Of a stretch of 37,558 nt of DNA, positions 16,735 to 24,688 are shown piece after piece. The position numbers were made by a program, and so were the translations under genes. Each line of letters starts with the position of its first letter. Positions within the stretch are counted from its first letter, which is position 1. Under the pieces are notes generated by a model. That model was given only the letters and a program-made list of their open reading frames with translations. It was not told where the DNA came from and ran no database searches. The DNA is from an uncultured Oscillospiraceae bacterium (lineage in GTDB: Bacteria; Bacillota; Clostridia; Oscillospirales; JAAYXM01): contig CAKSEF010000011.1 of the NCBI GenBank assembly GCA_934446465.1, positions 1-37,558 on the forward strand, given 5' to 3'.

Positions 16735-17241
16735 GTGAACAATTTTAAACGTGTAAGACCGGAAGATATTTCAGATAACATGTTAAGACTGATAGCAAAA
16801 GACTGGGTACTGATTACCGCAGGCGACAAAGAATCCTACAATATGATGACGGCTAATTGGGCGGGTGTCGGTTTTCTATGGAGAAAGAATGTATGCTTCG
16901 TTTTTATCCGTCCAAGCCGATACACTTTTGAATTCACGGAAAAGAATGATGCAATGTCGCTGTGCTTCTTCGGAAATGAGTACCGGGATCTTTTAAATTT
17001 CTGCGGAAACTACAGCGGACGTGATGTCAATAAGATGGACTGCCCCGTTACTCCGTTTGCACTTGATGACGGCGCAGTAGCATTTGAGGAAGCCAGAATT
17101 ATCTTTGATTGCGAAAAAATTTCAACTGCAAATCTCCGTGATTTTGAATTCATCGACAAGTCGATTCTCTCTGACTATACAAACGGAGATTTTCACAAGT
17201 TGTATATATGCGAAATTAAAAACGCATTTGTAAAGGAATAA
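16735..17241 (+). CDS. Flavin reductase family protein (flavoredoxin-like)
   Basis: A protein of 168 residues with the flavin reductase-like split beta-barrel: ITAGDKESYNMMTANWAGVGFLW near the N-terminus is the FMN-phosphate contact region, followed by VCFVFIRPSRYTFEF and SLCFFGNEY. Such proteins bind FMN and pass electrons to partner proteins or reduce free flavin; the partner is not visible. I chose the GTG at 16735 because GAGGTGAG lies six bases upstream and because the promoter leaves no room for an earlier start. It lies 23 bases before the GlmU-like gene, so the two may form an operon without an obvious shared pathway. Confidence 0.85.
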   Translation: MNNFKRVRPEDISDNMLRLIAKDWVLITAGDKESYNMMTANWAGVGFLWRKNVCFVFIRPSRYTFEFTEKNDAMSLCFFGNEYRDLLNFCGNYSGRDVNKMDCPVTPFALDDGAVAFEEARIIFDCEKISTANLRDFEFIDKSILSDYTNGDFHKLYICEIKNAFVKE

Positions 17242-17264
17242 TAAATACCGAAAGGATGTTTAAA

Positions 17265-17990
17265 ATGAAAGCAATCGTACTCGCAGCGGGAAAAGGAAAA
17301 CGTCTTCAAAGCGAAAAGTTCAATGCCCCAAAGGTTCTCCGTGAGGCAAACGGACGTTCCCTCCTCTCTTACGTTCTGGAGAATATTGATTTTATTCCTC
17401 AGAAGGACACCACAATAGTTGTAGGCTATATGCGTGAGAAGGTCATCGAGAAAACAAAAGGTGATTACAGCTTTGCCGTTCAGGACCAGCAGCTCGGAAC
17501 CGGTCATGCGGTTGCATGCGCCAAGGAGTTTTTTGCGGACTATGACGGCCCCGTTATAGTTCTCTACGGTGATATGCCGATGATTGAGAAAGATACATAT
17601 AAGGCCATGGTGCAGCATCATATAGACAGCGGCGCCGACTGTACATTCCTCACTGCGGTCAGCAATTCATCACTCGCATACGGACGTATTATCCGTGAAA
17701 ACGGAAAGATTGTCGATATAGTCGAGCAGAAAGACTGTACTCCCGAACAGCTTGCGATTAAGGAACTCAACGTTGGCGTATACGTCTTCAACTCAAAGCT
17801 CTTGTTTGAGAATCTCTCGAAGCTTAAAAATGATAATGCTCAGGGAGAATATTACCTCACAGATGTTCCGAAGCTTCTGATTGCCGACGGCAAAAAGGTT
17901 GATTCATATACAATCGGAGACACATGTGAAATTTACGGAGTTAATACCCTTGAAGACCTCGAATTCTGCGAAGCTAATTTAAAAAAATAA
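17265..17990 (+). CDS. GlmU-type UDP-N-acetylglucosamine pyrophosphorylase, N-terminal domain only
   Basis: Sugar-nucleotide transferase of 241 residues. It has the GlmU nucleotide loop LAAGKGKRLQSEKFNAPKVL, the QQLGTGHAVACAKEF motif, LYGDMPMI, and the closing NDNAQGEYYLTD. These are specific to the pyrophosphorylase half of GlmU, which makes UDP-GlcNAc from GlcNAc-1-P and UTP. Typical GlmU is about 450 residues with a C-terminal beta-helix acetyltransferase. Here the gene ends at a TAA followed within 12 bases by a hairpin, so the second half is absent rather than frameshifted. The ATG at 17265 follows AAAGGATG; the upstream ATG at 17256 is part of that site. Substrate remains UDP-GlcNAc by similarity only. 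Confidence 0.85.
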   Translation: MKAIVLAAGKGKRLQSEKFNAPKVLREANGRSLLSYVLENIDFIPQKDTTIVVGYMREKVIEKTKGDYSFAVQDQQLGTGHAVACAKEFFADYDGPVIVLYGDMPMIEKDTYKAMVQHHIDSGADCTFLTAVSNSSLAYGRIIRENGKIVDIVEQKDCTPEQLAIKELNVGVYVFNSKLLFENLSKLKNDNAQGEYYLTDVPKLLIADGKKVDSYTIGDTCEIYGVNTLEDLEFCEANLKK

Positions 17991-18001
17991 TACGGCTTAG
18001 T

Positions 18002-18041
18002 AAAAAAACGGTCGCTGCAAATGTATTTGCAGCGACCGTTT
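18002..18041 (-). terminator. Strong hairpin terminator shared by convergent genes
   Basis: A perfect 16- to 17-bp hairpin (ACGGTCGCTGCAAAT paired with its complement) separates the GlmU-like gene and the EF-G paralogue. On the minus strand it is followed by seven T, so it mainly ends the EF-G transcript. On the plus strand the T-run is only three, so it is weaker there. Confidence 0.92.
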
Positions 18042-18050
18042 AGCTTATTT

Positions 18051-20123
18051 CTATTCTTCTTCCATATACGCCTTGCGCTCATCAATGATTTTCTGCTGGA
18101 TGTTCCCCGGAGCTTCTTCGTATCTGACAAACTCAAACTCGAAAGAGCCTCGCCCCTGTGTCATTGAACGAAGGTCTATTGTATATGTGTTCATCTCAGC
18201 CATCGGAACCTCTGCCTCGACAACCGACAGACCATCCTCAAACGGATTCATGCCTAAAACTCTGCCGCGACGCTTATTTAAATCTCCGATTACGTCGCCC
18301 ATATAAGAGTCCGGAATGTAAACCTTTAGGCTTCCTATCGGTTCAAGTATTACCGGGTCGGCCTGCGGGAGTCCGTTCTTGTATGCGAGGTTTGCAGCAA
18401 CCTTGAATGCCATTTCCGAGGAGTCAACATCATGATAAGAGCCGTCAACCAAAGTTGCCTTCAAATAAACGACCGGGAAACCTGCCAAAACACCCTTTGT
18501 AATTGACTCACGGAGTCCTTTTTCTACTGCCGGGAAGAAGTTTTTCGGAACTGCTCCGCCGACTATCTTCTCTTCAAAAACAAGGTCCTCTGTATCGCCG
18601 GGTTGGAACTCTATCCAAACATCTCCGAACTGTCCGTGTCCGCCCGACTGCTTTTTATGACGCCCCTGAACCTTAACCTTTTTGCGAATCTTTTCGCGAT
18701 AAGGAACTCTCGGCTCTTCAAGTTCAACATCTGCCCCGAATCTGCTCTTTAAGCGTGAACACAAAACATCTATATGTATATCACCGTATCCGGTTACTAC
18801 ATACTGATGAGTTTCAGCATTATTTTTTGTTTTGAACGTCAGGTCTTCCTCAGCAAGACGTGTGAGTCCGGTGGCAATCTTCTCCTCTCCGCCTTTTACC
18901 TTAGGCAGCATAGCCATTGAGAATGTAGGAATCGGAAAATTGATTCCTGCAAATTTGACCACATTATTTTGTGCACACAGTGTATCTCCTGTTTTTGTAA
19001 CGGCAAGCTTGGAGACTGCGCCTATATCACCCGCACATATTTCTGATGCGTCCATGCGCTTTTTACCTAAAACATTGTAAAGGTGCCCCATCTTTTCGGA
19101 CTGACCTATTCTCGGATTGACAAGAGACATATCTCCCGTAATCTTACCTGTTATGACCTTGAAGAATGAGAATTTTCCATATTGGTCGGAAACAGTTTTA
19201 AATACAAATGCCGATGCCGGTGCATTCTCATCAACCTTTACTTCAACAGCCTCTCCCTCTGAGTTTTCCGCTACCTCGGCGGGCGCGTCAAGCGGAGACG
19301 GAGCAAATCCAATAATTCCTCTCAAAAGCGCAAGTGTACCTATTCCGGTGTAGGCAGACCCGCAGAATACCGGCGCAAGCGTTCCGTCAAGAACACCGCT
19401 CTTAATTCCGTTGAGCATTTCTTCAATAGTGAACTCCTCACCTGCGAAGTACTTATCCATGTATTCTTCACTCGTCTCGGCGACGCTTTCGCAAATTTGG
19501 GCACGAACTTCGTTTACACGCTCCATCATCTGCTCAGGTATCGGCATCTCAACCGCTGCTCCGTTTTTAAGTTCATATGCCTTCATAGGAACAACGTCAA
19601 TTATACCGATTATTTTTTCATCAACAATAGCAGGTATTACCATCGGGCATATCGAAACGCCGAATTTTTCACGAAGGCTTGTATATGCTCTGTAATAGTG
19701 CGCATTTTCATCGTCAATTTTGCCTATGTAAATCATCCTCGGCATTTTGTATTTATTAGCCATTTTCCATGCAAGCTCAGTTCCTACTTCAACACCGCTT
19801 TTTGCCGTGCATACGATAAGCGCCGCATCGGCAACGCGCATTGCCTGATGAACTTCTCCGACAAAATCAAAATATCCGGGAGTATCCATAAAATTGAATT
19901 TATGGTCGTAAAATTCCACCGGCACTATTGCCGACGAAATACTGATTTTTCTCTTAATTTCTTCGGCGTCAAAGTCTGAAACCGTGTTTCCTTCCGACAC
20001 CTTTCCGAGCCTGTCAAGCCCCTTAGTCATGAACAGGAGACTTTCAACGAGCGACGTCTTTCCGTCGCCGCCATGGCCTAAAAGACATACATTTCTTATC
20101 TTTGATGCGTGGTATACATTCAT
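18051..20123 (-). CDS. Elongation factor G paralogue (EF-G-like GTPase)
   Basis: Translational GTPase of 690 residues with all five EF-G domains. The P-loop is GHGGDGKT at 16-23. The G3 motif reads DTPGY at 80-84, where canonical EF-G has DTPGH with the catalytic His. The G4 motif at 134-137 reads GKID instead of NKxD. Domain II, III and IV landmarks are present, including GRHKKQSGGHGQFGDVW and the C-terminal MTQGRGSFEFEF block. The PGY form marks the clostridial EF-G-like paralogue rather than the main fusA, which normally sits with rpsL and rpsG. It has its own promoter and terminator. Function could be ribosome recycling, a stress role or something else; the sequence does not say. Confidence 0.88.
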   Translation of the reverse strand: MNVYHASKIRNVCLLGHGGDGKTSLVESLLFMTKGLDRLGKVSEGNTVSDFDAEEIKRKISISSAIVPVEFYDHKFNFMDTPGYFDFVGEVHQAMRVADAALIVCTAKSGVEVGTELAWKMANKYKMPRMIYIGKIDDENAHYYRAYTSLREKFGVSICPMVIPAIVDEKIIGIIDVVPMKAYELKNGAAVEMPIPEQMMERVNEVRAQICESVAETSEEYMDKYFAGEEFTIEEMLNGIKSGVLDGTLAPVFCGSAYTGIGTLALLRGIIGFAPSPLDAPAEVAENSEGEAVEVKVDENAPASAFVFKTVSDQYGKFSFFKVITGKITGDMSLVNPRIGQSEKMGHLYNVLGKKRMDASEICAGDIGAVSKLAVTKTGDTLCAQNNVVKFAGINFPIPTFSMAMLPKVKGGEEKIATGLTRLAEEDLTFKTKNNAETHQYVVTGYGDIHIDVLCSRLKSRFGADVELEEPRVPYREKIRKKVKVQGRHKKQSGGHGQFGDVWIEFQPGDTEDLVFEEKIVGGAVPKNFFPAVEKGLRESITKGVLAGFPVVYLKATLVDGSYHDVDSSEMAFKVAANLAYKNGLPQADPVILEPIGSLKVYIPDSYMGDVIGDLNKRRGRVLGMNPFEDGLSVVEAEVPMAEMNTYTIDLRSMTQGRGSFEFEFVRYEEAPGNIQQKIIDERKAYMEEE

Positions 20124-20197
20124 AGTGTTTGCTCTCCTTTTTCCTAACTAAATTAAAACTCGCTCAAAACATATTAAGCAAGTATTAATTTTCATTA

Positions 20198-20226
20198 ATT
20201 ATATAATAAATTTACGGAAATTACAA
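20198..20226 (-). promoter_or_regulatory. Sigma-A promoter of the EF-G paralogue
   Basis: Minus strand TTGTAA, 17 bases, TATAAT, within an A/T-rich stretch. The start would be near 20191, giving a leader of about 68 bases. GGAG precedes the ATG at 20123. Confidence 0.75.
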
Positions 20227-20250
20227 GCCTTTTTTTGTGCATTTCTCAAT

Positions 20251-20296
20251 AAAAAAACACGGCTGCTGCATTCTATGTGAACAGCCGTGTTTTTTA
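20251..20296 (-). terminator. Intrinsic terminator of valS
   Basis: On the minus strand ACACGGCTG and CAGCCGTGT pair around a loop of 16 bases and are followed by seven T. It lies about 34 bases after the valS stop. The A-rich opposite side means it could also work on the plus strand, but no plus-strand gene is nearby. Confidence 0.88.
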
Positions 20297-20323
20297 TTAC
20301 GTTTTCTTTGGTATACCGCGGGT

Positions 20324-22966
20324 TTATCCTAACTGTGCTATACTGTCGTCTATATTTGCGATAAGCGACTTAACTTTTGCAAGCTTTTCTTTTTCGGATT
20401 CTATGACATTTGCCGGAGCCTTGGCCATGAAGCCTTCATTGTTCAGCTTACCGCTTATTATTTTAAGGTCCTTCTCACACTTTTCGCGTTCCTTGCGAAG
20501 TCTCCTAAGCTCCGCCTCGGTATCAATCAGTTCGCTCATCGGGATAAACAGCTTTGCTCCCTGCGTTACGACTGAAACCATTTTGGATGTATCCGGTATC
20601 TCATTGGAAATTATCATCTCGGAGACAGATACAAGCTTTGCAAAAAACTGCCTGCCCGTGCTGAATATTTCCGATATCTCATCATTATCCGGAACAACAA
20701 TTAACTGTGCCTTTCTTGACGGCGGGACATTCATCTCCGCTCTGCGGTTTCGCATTCCTCGAATTGCCTGCATGAGAATTTCAATTTTGTTTTCCTCTTC
20801 AGGGAAATTGAGCTCATCAGAGCTTACCGGCCATGAAGAAATCATAATTGAATCTCCATCGTGCGGAAGAGTCTGCCATATTTCCTCGGTTATGAACGGC
20901 ATGAACGGATGCAAAAGCTTTAATGTATTTGAGAGTACATAGCACAAAACCTTCTCCGCACATTCTCTGCTCTTTTTATCTGCGTCGTCGGAGAGTCTCG
21001 TCTTTACGAGCTCTATATACCAATCGCAATAATTATCGCGAATGAAATCCTGAAGCTTTTGTGCCGCTATTCCGAGCTCGTACTTATCAATATTTTCGGT
21101 TATTTCGGAAATTAATCTGTTATACTTCGAAATAGTCCATTTATCTTCTGTTGCAAGTTCCGACAATTCAGGGAGCTCACATTTATCAATATTGAGATTC
21201 ATCATAACGAATCGGGACGCATTCCAAATCTTATTTGCAAAATTTCTGTTTGCCTCGACACGCTCCATATTAAACCTTGTATCATTTCCCGGGGAATTAC
21301 CCGTGATAAGAGTCAGCCGCAGAGCATCCGCGCCGTAATTTTCTATAACCTCAAGCGGGTCAATACCATTGTTCAGAGACTTTGACATCTTTCTGCCAAG
21401 GGCATCGCGTACAATTCCGTGGATAAATACCCTTTTAAACGGTTCCTTCTTCAGGTGCTCCATTGCCGAGAATATCATTCTTGCTACCCAGAAGAAAATT
21501 ATGTCATATCCGGTAACGAGAACCGATGTCGGATAGAAATAATCAAGCTCCGGAGTCTTTTCGGGCCACCCGAGAGTTGAGAATGGCCAAAGCGCAGATG
21601 AGAACCACGTATCAAGTACGTCATCTTCCTGACGGAAATGTGTACTTCCGCATTTTTCACACTTTGTCGGGTCTTCGCGGGAAACATTTACATGTCCGCA
21701 TTCCTCGCAGTAGAACGCAGGAATTCTGTGTCCCCACCACAACTGTCTTGAAATACACCAGTCGTGAACGTTTTCCATCCAATTCGTGTATATCTTCGAA
21801 AAACGTTCTGGAACAAACTTTACCGTTCCGTCATTTACAACGCGCAGAGCTTCTTCTGCCAACGGTTTCATTTTCACAAACCACTGTTTTGAGGTAAGCG
21901 GCTCAATTACAGTTCCGCATCTGTAGCACTTTCCCACATTGTGCTTATGGTCTCTCGTTTCAAGGAGATATCCTCCCTCTTCCAAATCCGCAACTACCTG
22001 CTTTCTTGCCTCGTTTCTTTCAAGACCGCAGTACTTTCCGCCGTTTTCATTTATGCAGCCGTGCTCGTCAATAACAAGGATTTCCTCAAGATTGTGTCGT
22101 TTACCGACTTCAAAGTCATTCGAGTCGTGGCACGGTGTAATCTTTACACAGCCCGTCCCAAAGTCACGCTCAACATATTCGTCCGCAATAACGGGAATTT
22201 CTCTGTTCATAAGCGGAAGAATCAATGTTTTTCCTATCAAATATTTATATCTCTCATCATCCGGGTGCACCGCAACGGCGGTATCGCCCATCATCGTTTC
22301 AGGGCGTGTCGTCGCTATAATCACATATTCGTCAGAACCCTTAATCGGATACTTGATATGCCAAAACTTGCCGTCCATCTCCGAATATTCTACCTCTGCA
22401 TCGGAAAGGGCGGTTTCGCATTTCGGGCACCAGTTAATTATTCTGTTTCCCTGATAAATGAGCCCTTTCTCATAAAGGCTTACAAAAACTTCGCGTACAG
22501 CTCTCGCACAGGTATCGTCCATTGTAAAGCGTGAGCGTTCCCAATCGCATGAAGAACCCATTTTCTTCTGTTGTTTTACTATTCTGTCGCCGAAAGCGTT
22601 TTTCCACTTCCAAACACGCTCAAGGAACTTATCACGTCCGAGGTCGTGGCGTGTAATACCTTCTTTTTCTCTTATGTCGGCCTCAACCTTAATCTGCGTT
22701 GCAATTCCTGCGTGGTCTGTTCCGGGAAGCCAGAGAGCGGAATAGCCCTGCATTCTCTTCGTCCTAATAAGAATATCCTGGAGAGTGCAGTCGAGTGCGT
22801 GTCCGAGATGCAGTTGTCCTGTTACATTCGGCGGCGGCATCACTATTGAAAAAGCCTTTTTCTTTTCATCAACCTCTGCGTGAAAGTAGCCGTTTTCTTC
22901 CCACTGTTTATAGAGACGTTCCTCAACGTCGTGCGGATTATAAATTTTTTCAAGCTGTTTTCCCAT
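20324..22966 (-). CDS. valS: Valine--tRNA ligase
   Basis: Class I synthetase of 880 residues charging tRNA-Val. The HIGH-type motif (NVTGQLHLGHAL) is near residue 50 and KMSKS (ALGRKMSKSLNNG) lies in the second half of the catalytic region. The inserted CP1 editing domain has ATTRPETMMGDTAVAVHP. Zinc-type cysteine clusters CPKC, CYRC and CEECG with CEKCG are visible. The C-terminal coiled coil (about 810-880) is rich in Lys and Glu. I chose the ATG at 22966 because GGAGGG precedes it; the longer reading from 23044 runs through the T-box terminator and cannot be translated protein. Expression is controlled by the T-box leader upstream. Confidence 0.98.
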   Translation of the reverse strand: MGKQLEKIYNPHDVEERLYKQWEENGYFHAEVDEKKKAFSIVMPPPNVTGQLHLGHALDCTLQDILIRTKRMQGYSALWLPGTDHAGIATQIKVEADIREKEGITRHDLGRDKFLERVWKWKNAFGDRIVKQQKKMGSSCDWERSRFTMDDTCARAVREVFVSLYEKGLIYQGNRIINWCPKCETALSDAEVEYSEMDGKFWHIKYPIKGSDEYVIIATTRPETMMGDTAVAVHPDDERYKYLIGKTLILPLMNREIPVIADEYVERDFGTGCVKITPCHDSNDFEVGKRHNLEEILVIDEHGCINENGGKYCGLERNEARKQVVADLEEGGYLLETRDHKHNVGKCYRCGTVIEPLTSKQWFVKMKPLAEEALRVVNDGTVKFVPERFSKIYTNWMENVHDWCISRQLWWGHRIPAFYCEECGHVNVSREDPTKCEKCGSTHFRQEDDVLDTWFSSALWPFSTLGWPEKTPELDYFYPTSVLVTGYDIIFFWVARMIFSAMEHLKKEPFKRVFIHGIVRDALGRKMSKSLNNGIDPLEVIENYGADALRLTLITGNSPGNDTRFNMERVEANRNFANKIWNASRFVMMNLNIDKCELPELSELATEDKWTISKYNRLISEITENIDKYELGIAAQKLQDFIRDNYCDWYIELVKTRLSDDADKKSRECAEKVLCYVLSNTLKLLHPFMPFITEEIWQTLPHDGDSIMISSWPVSSDELNFPEEENKIEILMQAIRGMRNRRAEMNVPPSRKAQLIVVPDNDEISEIFSTGRQFFAKLVSVSEMIISNEIPDTSKMVSVVTQGAKLFIPMSELIDTEAELRRLRKEREKCEKDLKIISGKLNNEGFMAKAPANVIESEKEKLAKVKSLIANIDDSIAQLG

Positions 22967-22984
22967 AAAAATCCCTCCTGACAA

Positions 22985-23234
22985 ATAAATAAGCCCCATG
23001 TCTCTGCGACATGGGGCGAAAACTTGCAAGCTCCGCGGTACCACCCATTTTCAAGGTTTAACCTTCTCAATTTTACCTTAACGCGGCAAACGGTACAGGA
23101 CTACACAGCTAAAAGCCTTCGCCCCGACAGCTACGGAGGGACACTTCCGCCGCATGTTACCGTGCTCACACCGAATGCACGGCTCTCTGGAACATGCTCT
23201 ACGCAGAATCAACTCCGTCACAGCCTTTCAACTT
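22985..23234 (-). promoter_or_regulatory. Valine T-box riboswitch leader of valS
   Basis: A T-box leader senses uncharged tRNA-Val and lets transcription continue into valS. The T-box sequence TGGTACCGCG is at 23034-23043, preceded by GGGTGG. The terminator hairpin at 22993-23017 pairs GCCCCATGTC with GACATGGGGC and ends in a T-rich tail. Stem I is closed by ACGGAG with CTCCGT and by AGCATGTT with AACATGC. The specifier loop strand GGCGGAAGTGTCC contains GUG and GUC in different registers; both are valine codons. The remaining stretch to valS holds the ribosome site. The 5' end is inferred from the promoter. Confidence 0.95.
22993..23017 (-). terminator. Regulated terminator hairpin of the valS T-box
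   Basis: GCCCCATGTC and GACATGGGGC form a 10-bp stem with a five-base loop (GCAGA), followed by a T-rich tail (TTATTTATTT). Its 5' side begins within ten or so bases of the antiterminator region, as expected for a switch between two pairings. Confidence 0.9.
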
Positions 23235-23240
23235 TTAGTA

Positions 23241-23269
23241 AATATACATCATTATTGGAAAGTTGTCAA
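23241..23269 (-). promoter_or_regulatory. Sigma-A promoter of the valS T-box transcript
   Basis: Minus strand TTGACA, 17 bases, TATATT. The start near 23234 places Stem I of the T-box about 15-20 bases into the RNA. Confidence 0.85.
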
Positions 23270-23337
23270 GTATATATGCAAAAAAAACAATAAATTGCCG
23301 AAAAACTACACAATAAAAATTATTATACAGTTTTTTC

Positions 23338-23366
23338 TTGAAAAATCCGCAAAAAAATAGTATAAT
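23338..23366 (+). promoter_or_regulatory. Sigma-A promoter of the CarD-family gene
   Basis: TTGAAA, 17 bases, TATAAT. The start would be near 23373, leaving about 23 bases to the TTG start codon at 23396. Confidence 0.82.
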
Positions 23367-23395
23367 AGTAATAAATTTTGAGGGGAGTGATTCCG

Positions 23396-23896
23396 TTGTA
23401 CAGCATCGGCGATAAAATAGTCCATCCCATGCACGGAGCAGGAATTATTGAGGATATTACCACAAAAAACATTGACGGAAAATCACTCGATTACTATGTT
23501 TTGAAGCTTCCCGTAAACAATATGACGGTTATGGTTCCCGTCGCTTCTACGGTGAATATAGGAATACGTGTTCCGATTTCATCACAAAAGGCAGACGAGC
23601 TTATTTCCTTGATTTCGACACTCGATATTGACGATAATCAGAATTGGAATAAGCGTTTTCGTGATAATTCTCTTCGGGTAAAAAGCGGAAATCTCAAAGA
23701 GGTTATGCGAGTAATCAAATCTCTGATGTTCAGGGAGTACAAACACGGTCTGTCAAACGGCGAGCGCAAAATGCTCCACCTGGCAAAACAGATATTTATT
23801 TCCGAGATAGTGATTACAAAAAACGTACTGTATGAAGATGTTGAAGCTCAAATAGATTCGGCAATCAACGCGCTTATTTGTTCCTGTTCCAAATAA
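23396..23896 (+). CDS. CarD family transcriptional regulator
   Basis: RNA polymerase-binding protein of 166 residues. The N-terminal RNA polymerase-interacting domain reads YSIGDKIVHPMHGAGIIEDI and continues with YYVLKLPVNNMTVMVPV. The C-terminal part (about 70-166) is helical with KSGNLKEVMRVIKSLMFRE and NGERKMLHLAKQIFISEI, the region that binds promoter DNA in CarD/CdnL proteins. The TTG at 23396 is preceded by GAGGGGAG eight bases upstream and gives the family's usual N-terminus; a longer reading from 23378 begins inside that ribosome site. In mycobacteria CarD stabilises open promoter complexes; in Clostridia the role is not well defined. It ends at a hairpin just before ispD, an arrangement common with ispD in this class. 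Confidence 0.93.
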   Translation: MYSIGDKIVHPMHGAGIIEDITTKNIDGKSLDYYVLKLPVNNMTVMVPVASTVNIGIRVPISSQKADELISLISTLDIDDNQNWNKRFRDNSLRVKSGNLKEVMRVIKSLMFREYKHGLSNGERKMLHLAKQIFISEIVITKNVLYEDVEAQIDSAINALICSCSK

Positions 23897-23898
23897 AC

Positions 23899-23935
23899 AA
23901 AAGCTGTCTTTTGAATTAAAAGACAGCTTTATTTT
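23899..23935 (+). terminator. Intrinsic terminator between the CarD-family gene and ispD
   Basis: AAAAGCTGTCTTTT and AAAAGACAGCTTT pair almost perfectly around a five-base loop, with a moderate T-run (TTTATTTT). It lies three bases after the CarD stop and about 18 bases before ispD. Confidence 0.8.
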
Positions 23936-23952
23936 AGACGAGGTGCTTAAAA

Positions 23953-24684
23953 ATGTTTTCTTTTAAGAAAAAGCAGTTTACTCCGAAAAAGAAGAGCTGT
24001 GTTGCCATTGTACCTGCCGCAGGTTCCTCTTCAAGAATGAAGGAACACGGCGACAAGATTTTTTCAGAGATAAGAGGTGTTCCCGTCATTGCCCTCACCC
24101 TTATGAAGCTTCAGGATTCGCCGCTTATAGATGAAATCATAATTCCTACACGCGAAGAATCAATTCTTGCAATATATGATATCTGTAAAGAGTTTTCACT
24201 TGACAAGGTGAAATCCGTAATCAAGGGCGGGAAAACCCGTGCGGAATCCGTGTATAACGGGATTCTTGAGTCAAAATCACGATTTGACCTTATAGCCGTC
24301 CATGACGCGGCTCGTCCGTTTGTATCTTCTGAAATAATCGACAGCACAATATCCGCTGCATCGAGGTACAGCGCTGCTGCTCCCGCAGTCCCGCTGAAAG
24401 ATACCGTTAAAGAGGCAAACGGCGGTATTGTGGTAAAAACCATTCCGCGCAATACTCTTTTTGCCGTTCAGACTCCGCAGGTATTTGATTCTTCACTAAT
24501 AACGGCGGCTTTAAAAAAAGCACTGGACGAAAACATTCCGATAACTGATGACTGCTCTGCGGCGGAAGCTATCGGTACGCGCATTTTTTTGACGAAGGGT
24601 GATTATTTTAACATAAAAATAACTACCCCCGAAGACTTGATTTTTGCAGAGGCAATCTCCTCCGCGGAAACGAATGAGGTGTAA
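23953..24684 (+). CDS. ispD: 2-C-methyl-D-erythritol 4-phosphate cytidylyltransferase
   Basis: Third enzyme of the MEP isoprenoid pathway, joining CTP to methylerythritol phosphate; 243 residues. The nucleotide loop VPAAGSSSRM lies near residue 20, after a basic N-terminal extension of about 15 residues (MFSFKKKQFTPKKK) not needed for catalysis. Also seen are KGGKTRAESVYNGI, VHDAARPFVS, VPLKDTVK and TPQVFDSSLI, and the closing TDDCSAAEAIG. GAGGTG precedes the ATG at 23953. It is four bases from ispF, the enzyme two steps later. I see no promoter of its own between the upstream terminator and the gene. Confidence 0.97.
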   Translation: MFSFKKKQFTPKKKSCVAIVPAAGSSSRMKEHGDKIFSEIRGVPVIALTLMKLQDSPLIDEIIIPTREESILAIYDICKEFSLDKVKSVIKGGKTRAESVYNGILESKSRFDLIAVHDAARPFVSSEIIDSTISAASRYSAAAPAVPLKDTVKEANGGIVVKTIPRNTLFAVQTPQVFDSSLITAALKKALDENIPITDDCSAAEAIGTRIFLTKGDYFNIKITTPEDLIFAEAISSAETNEV

Positions 24685-24688
24685 TTTT

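Noticed and set aside
21941..22534. Open frame of 197 codons on the plus strand opposite valS
   Set aside because: It is antisense to the valS editing domain region; there is no promoter or ribosome site and no family resemblance.
22843..23070. Apparent N-terminal extension of ValS running back through its leader
   Set aside because: The extension crosses the T-box sequence and terminator hairpin; the ATG at 22966 with its ribosome site lies after them.
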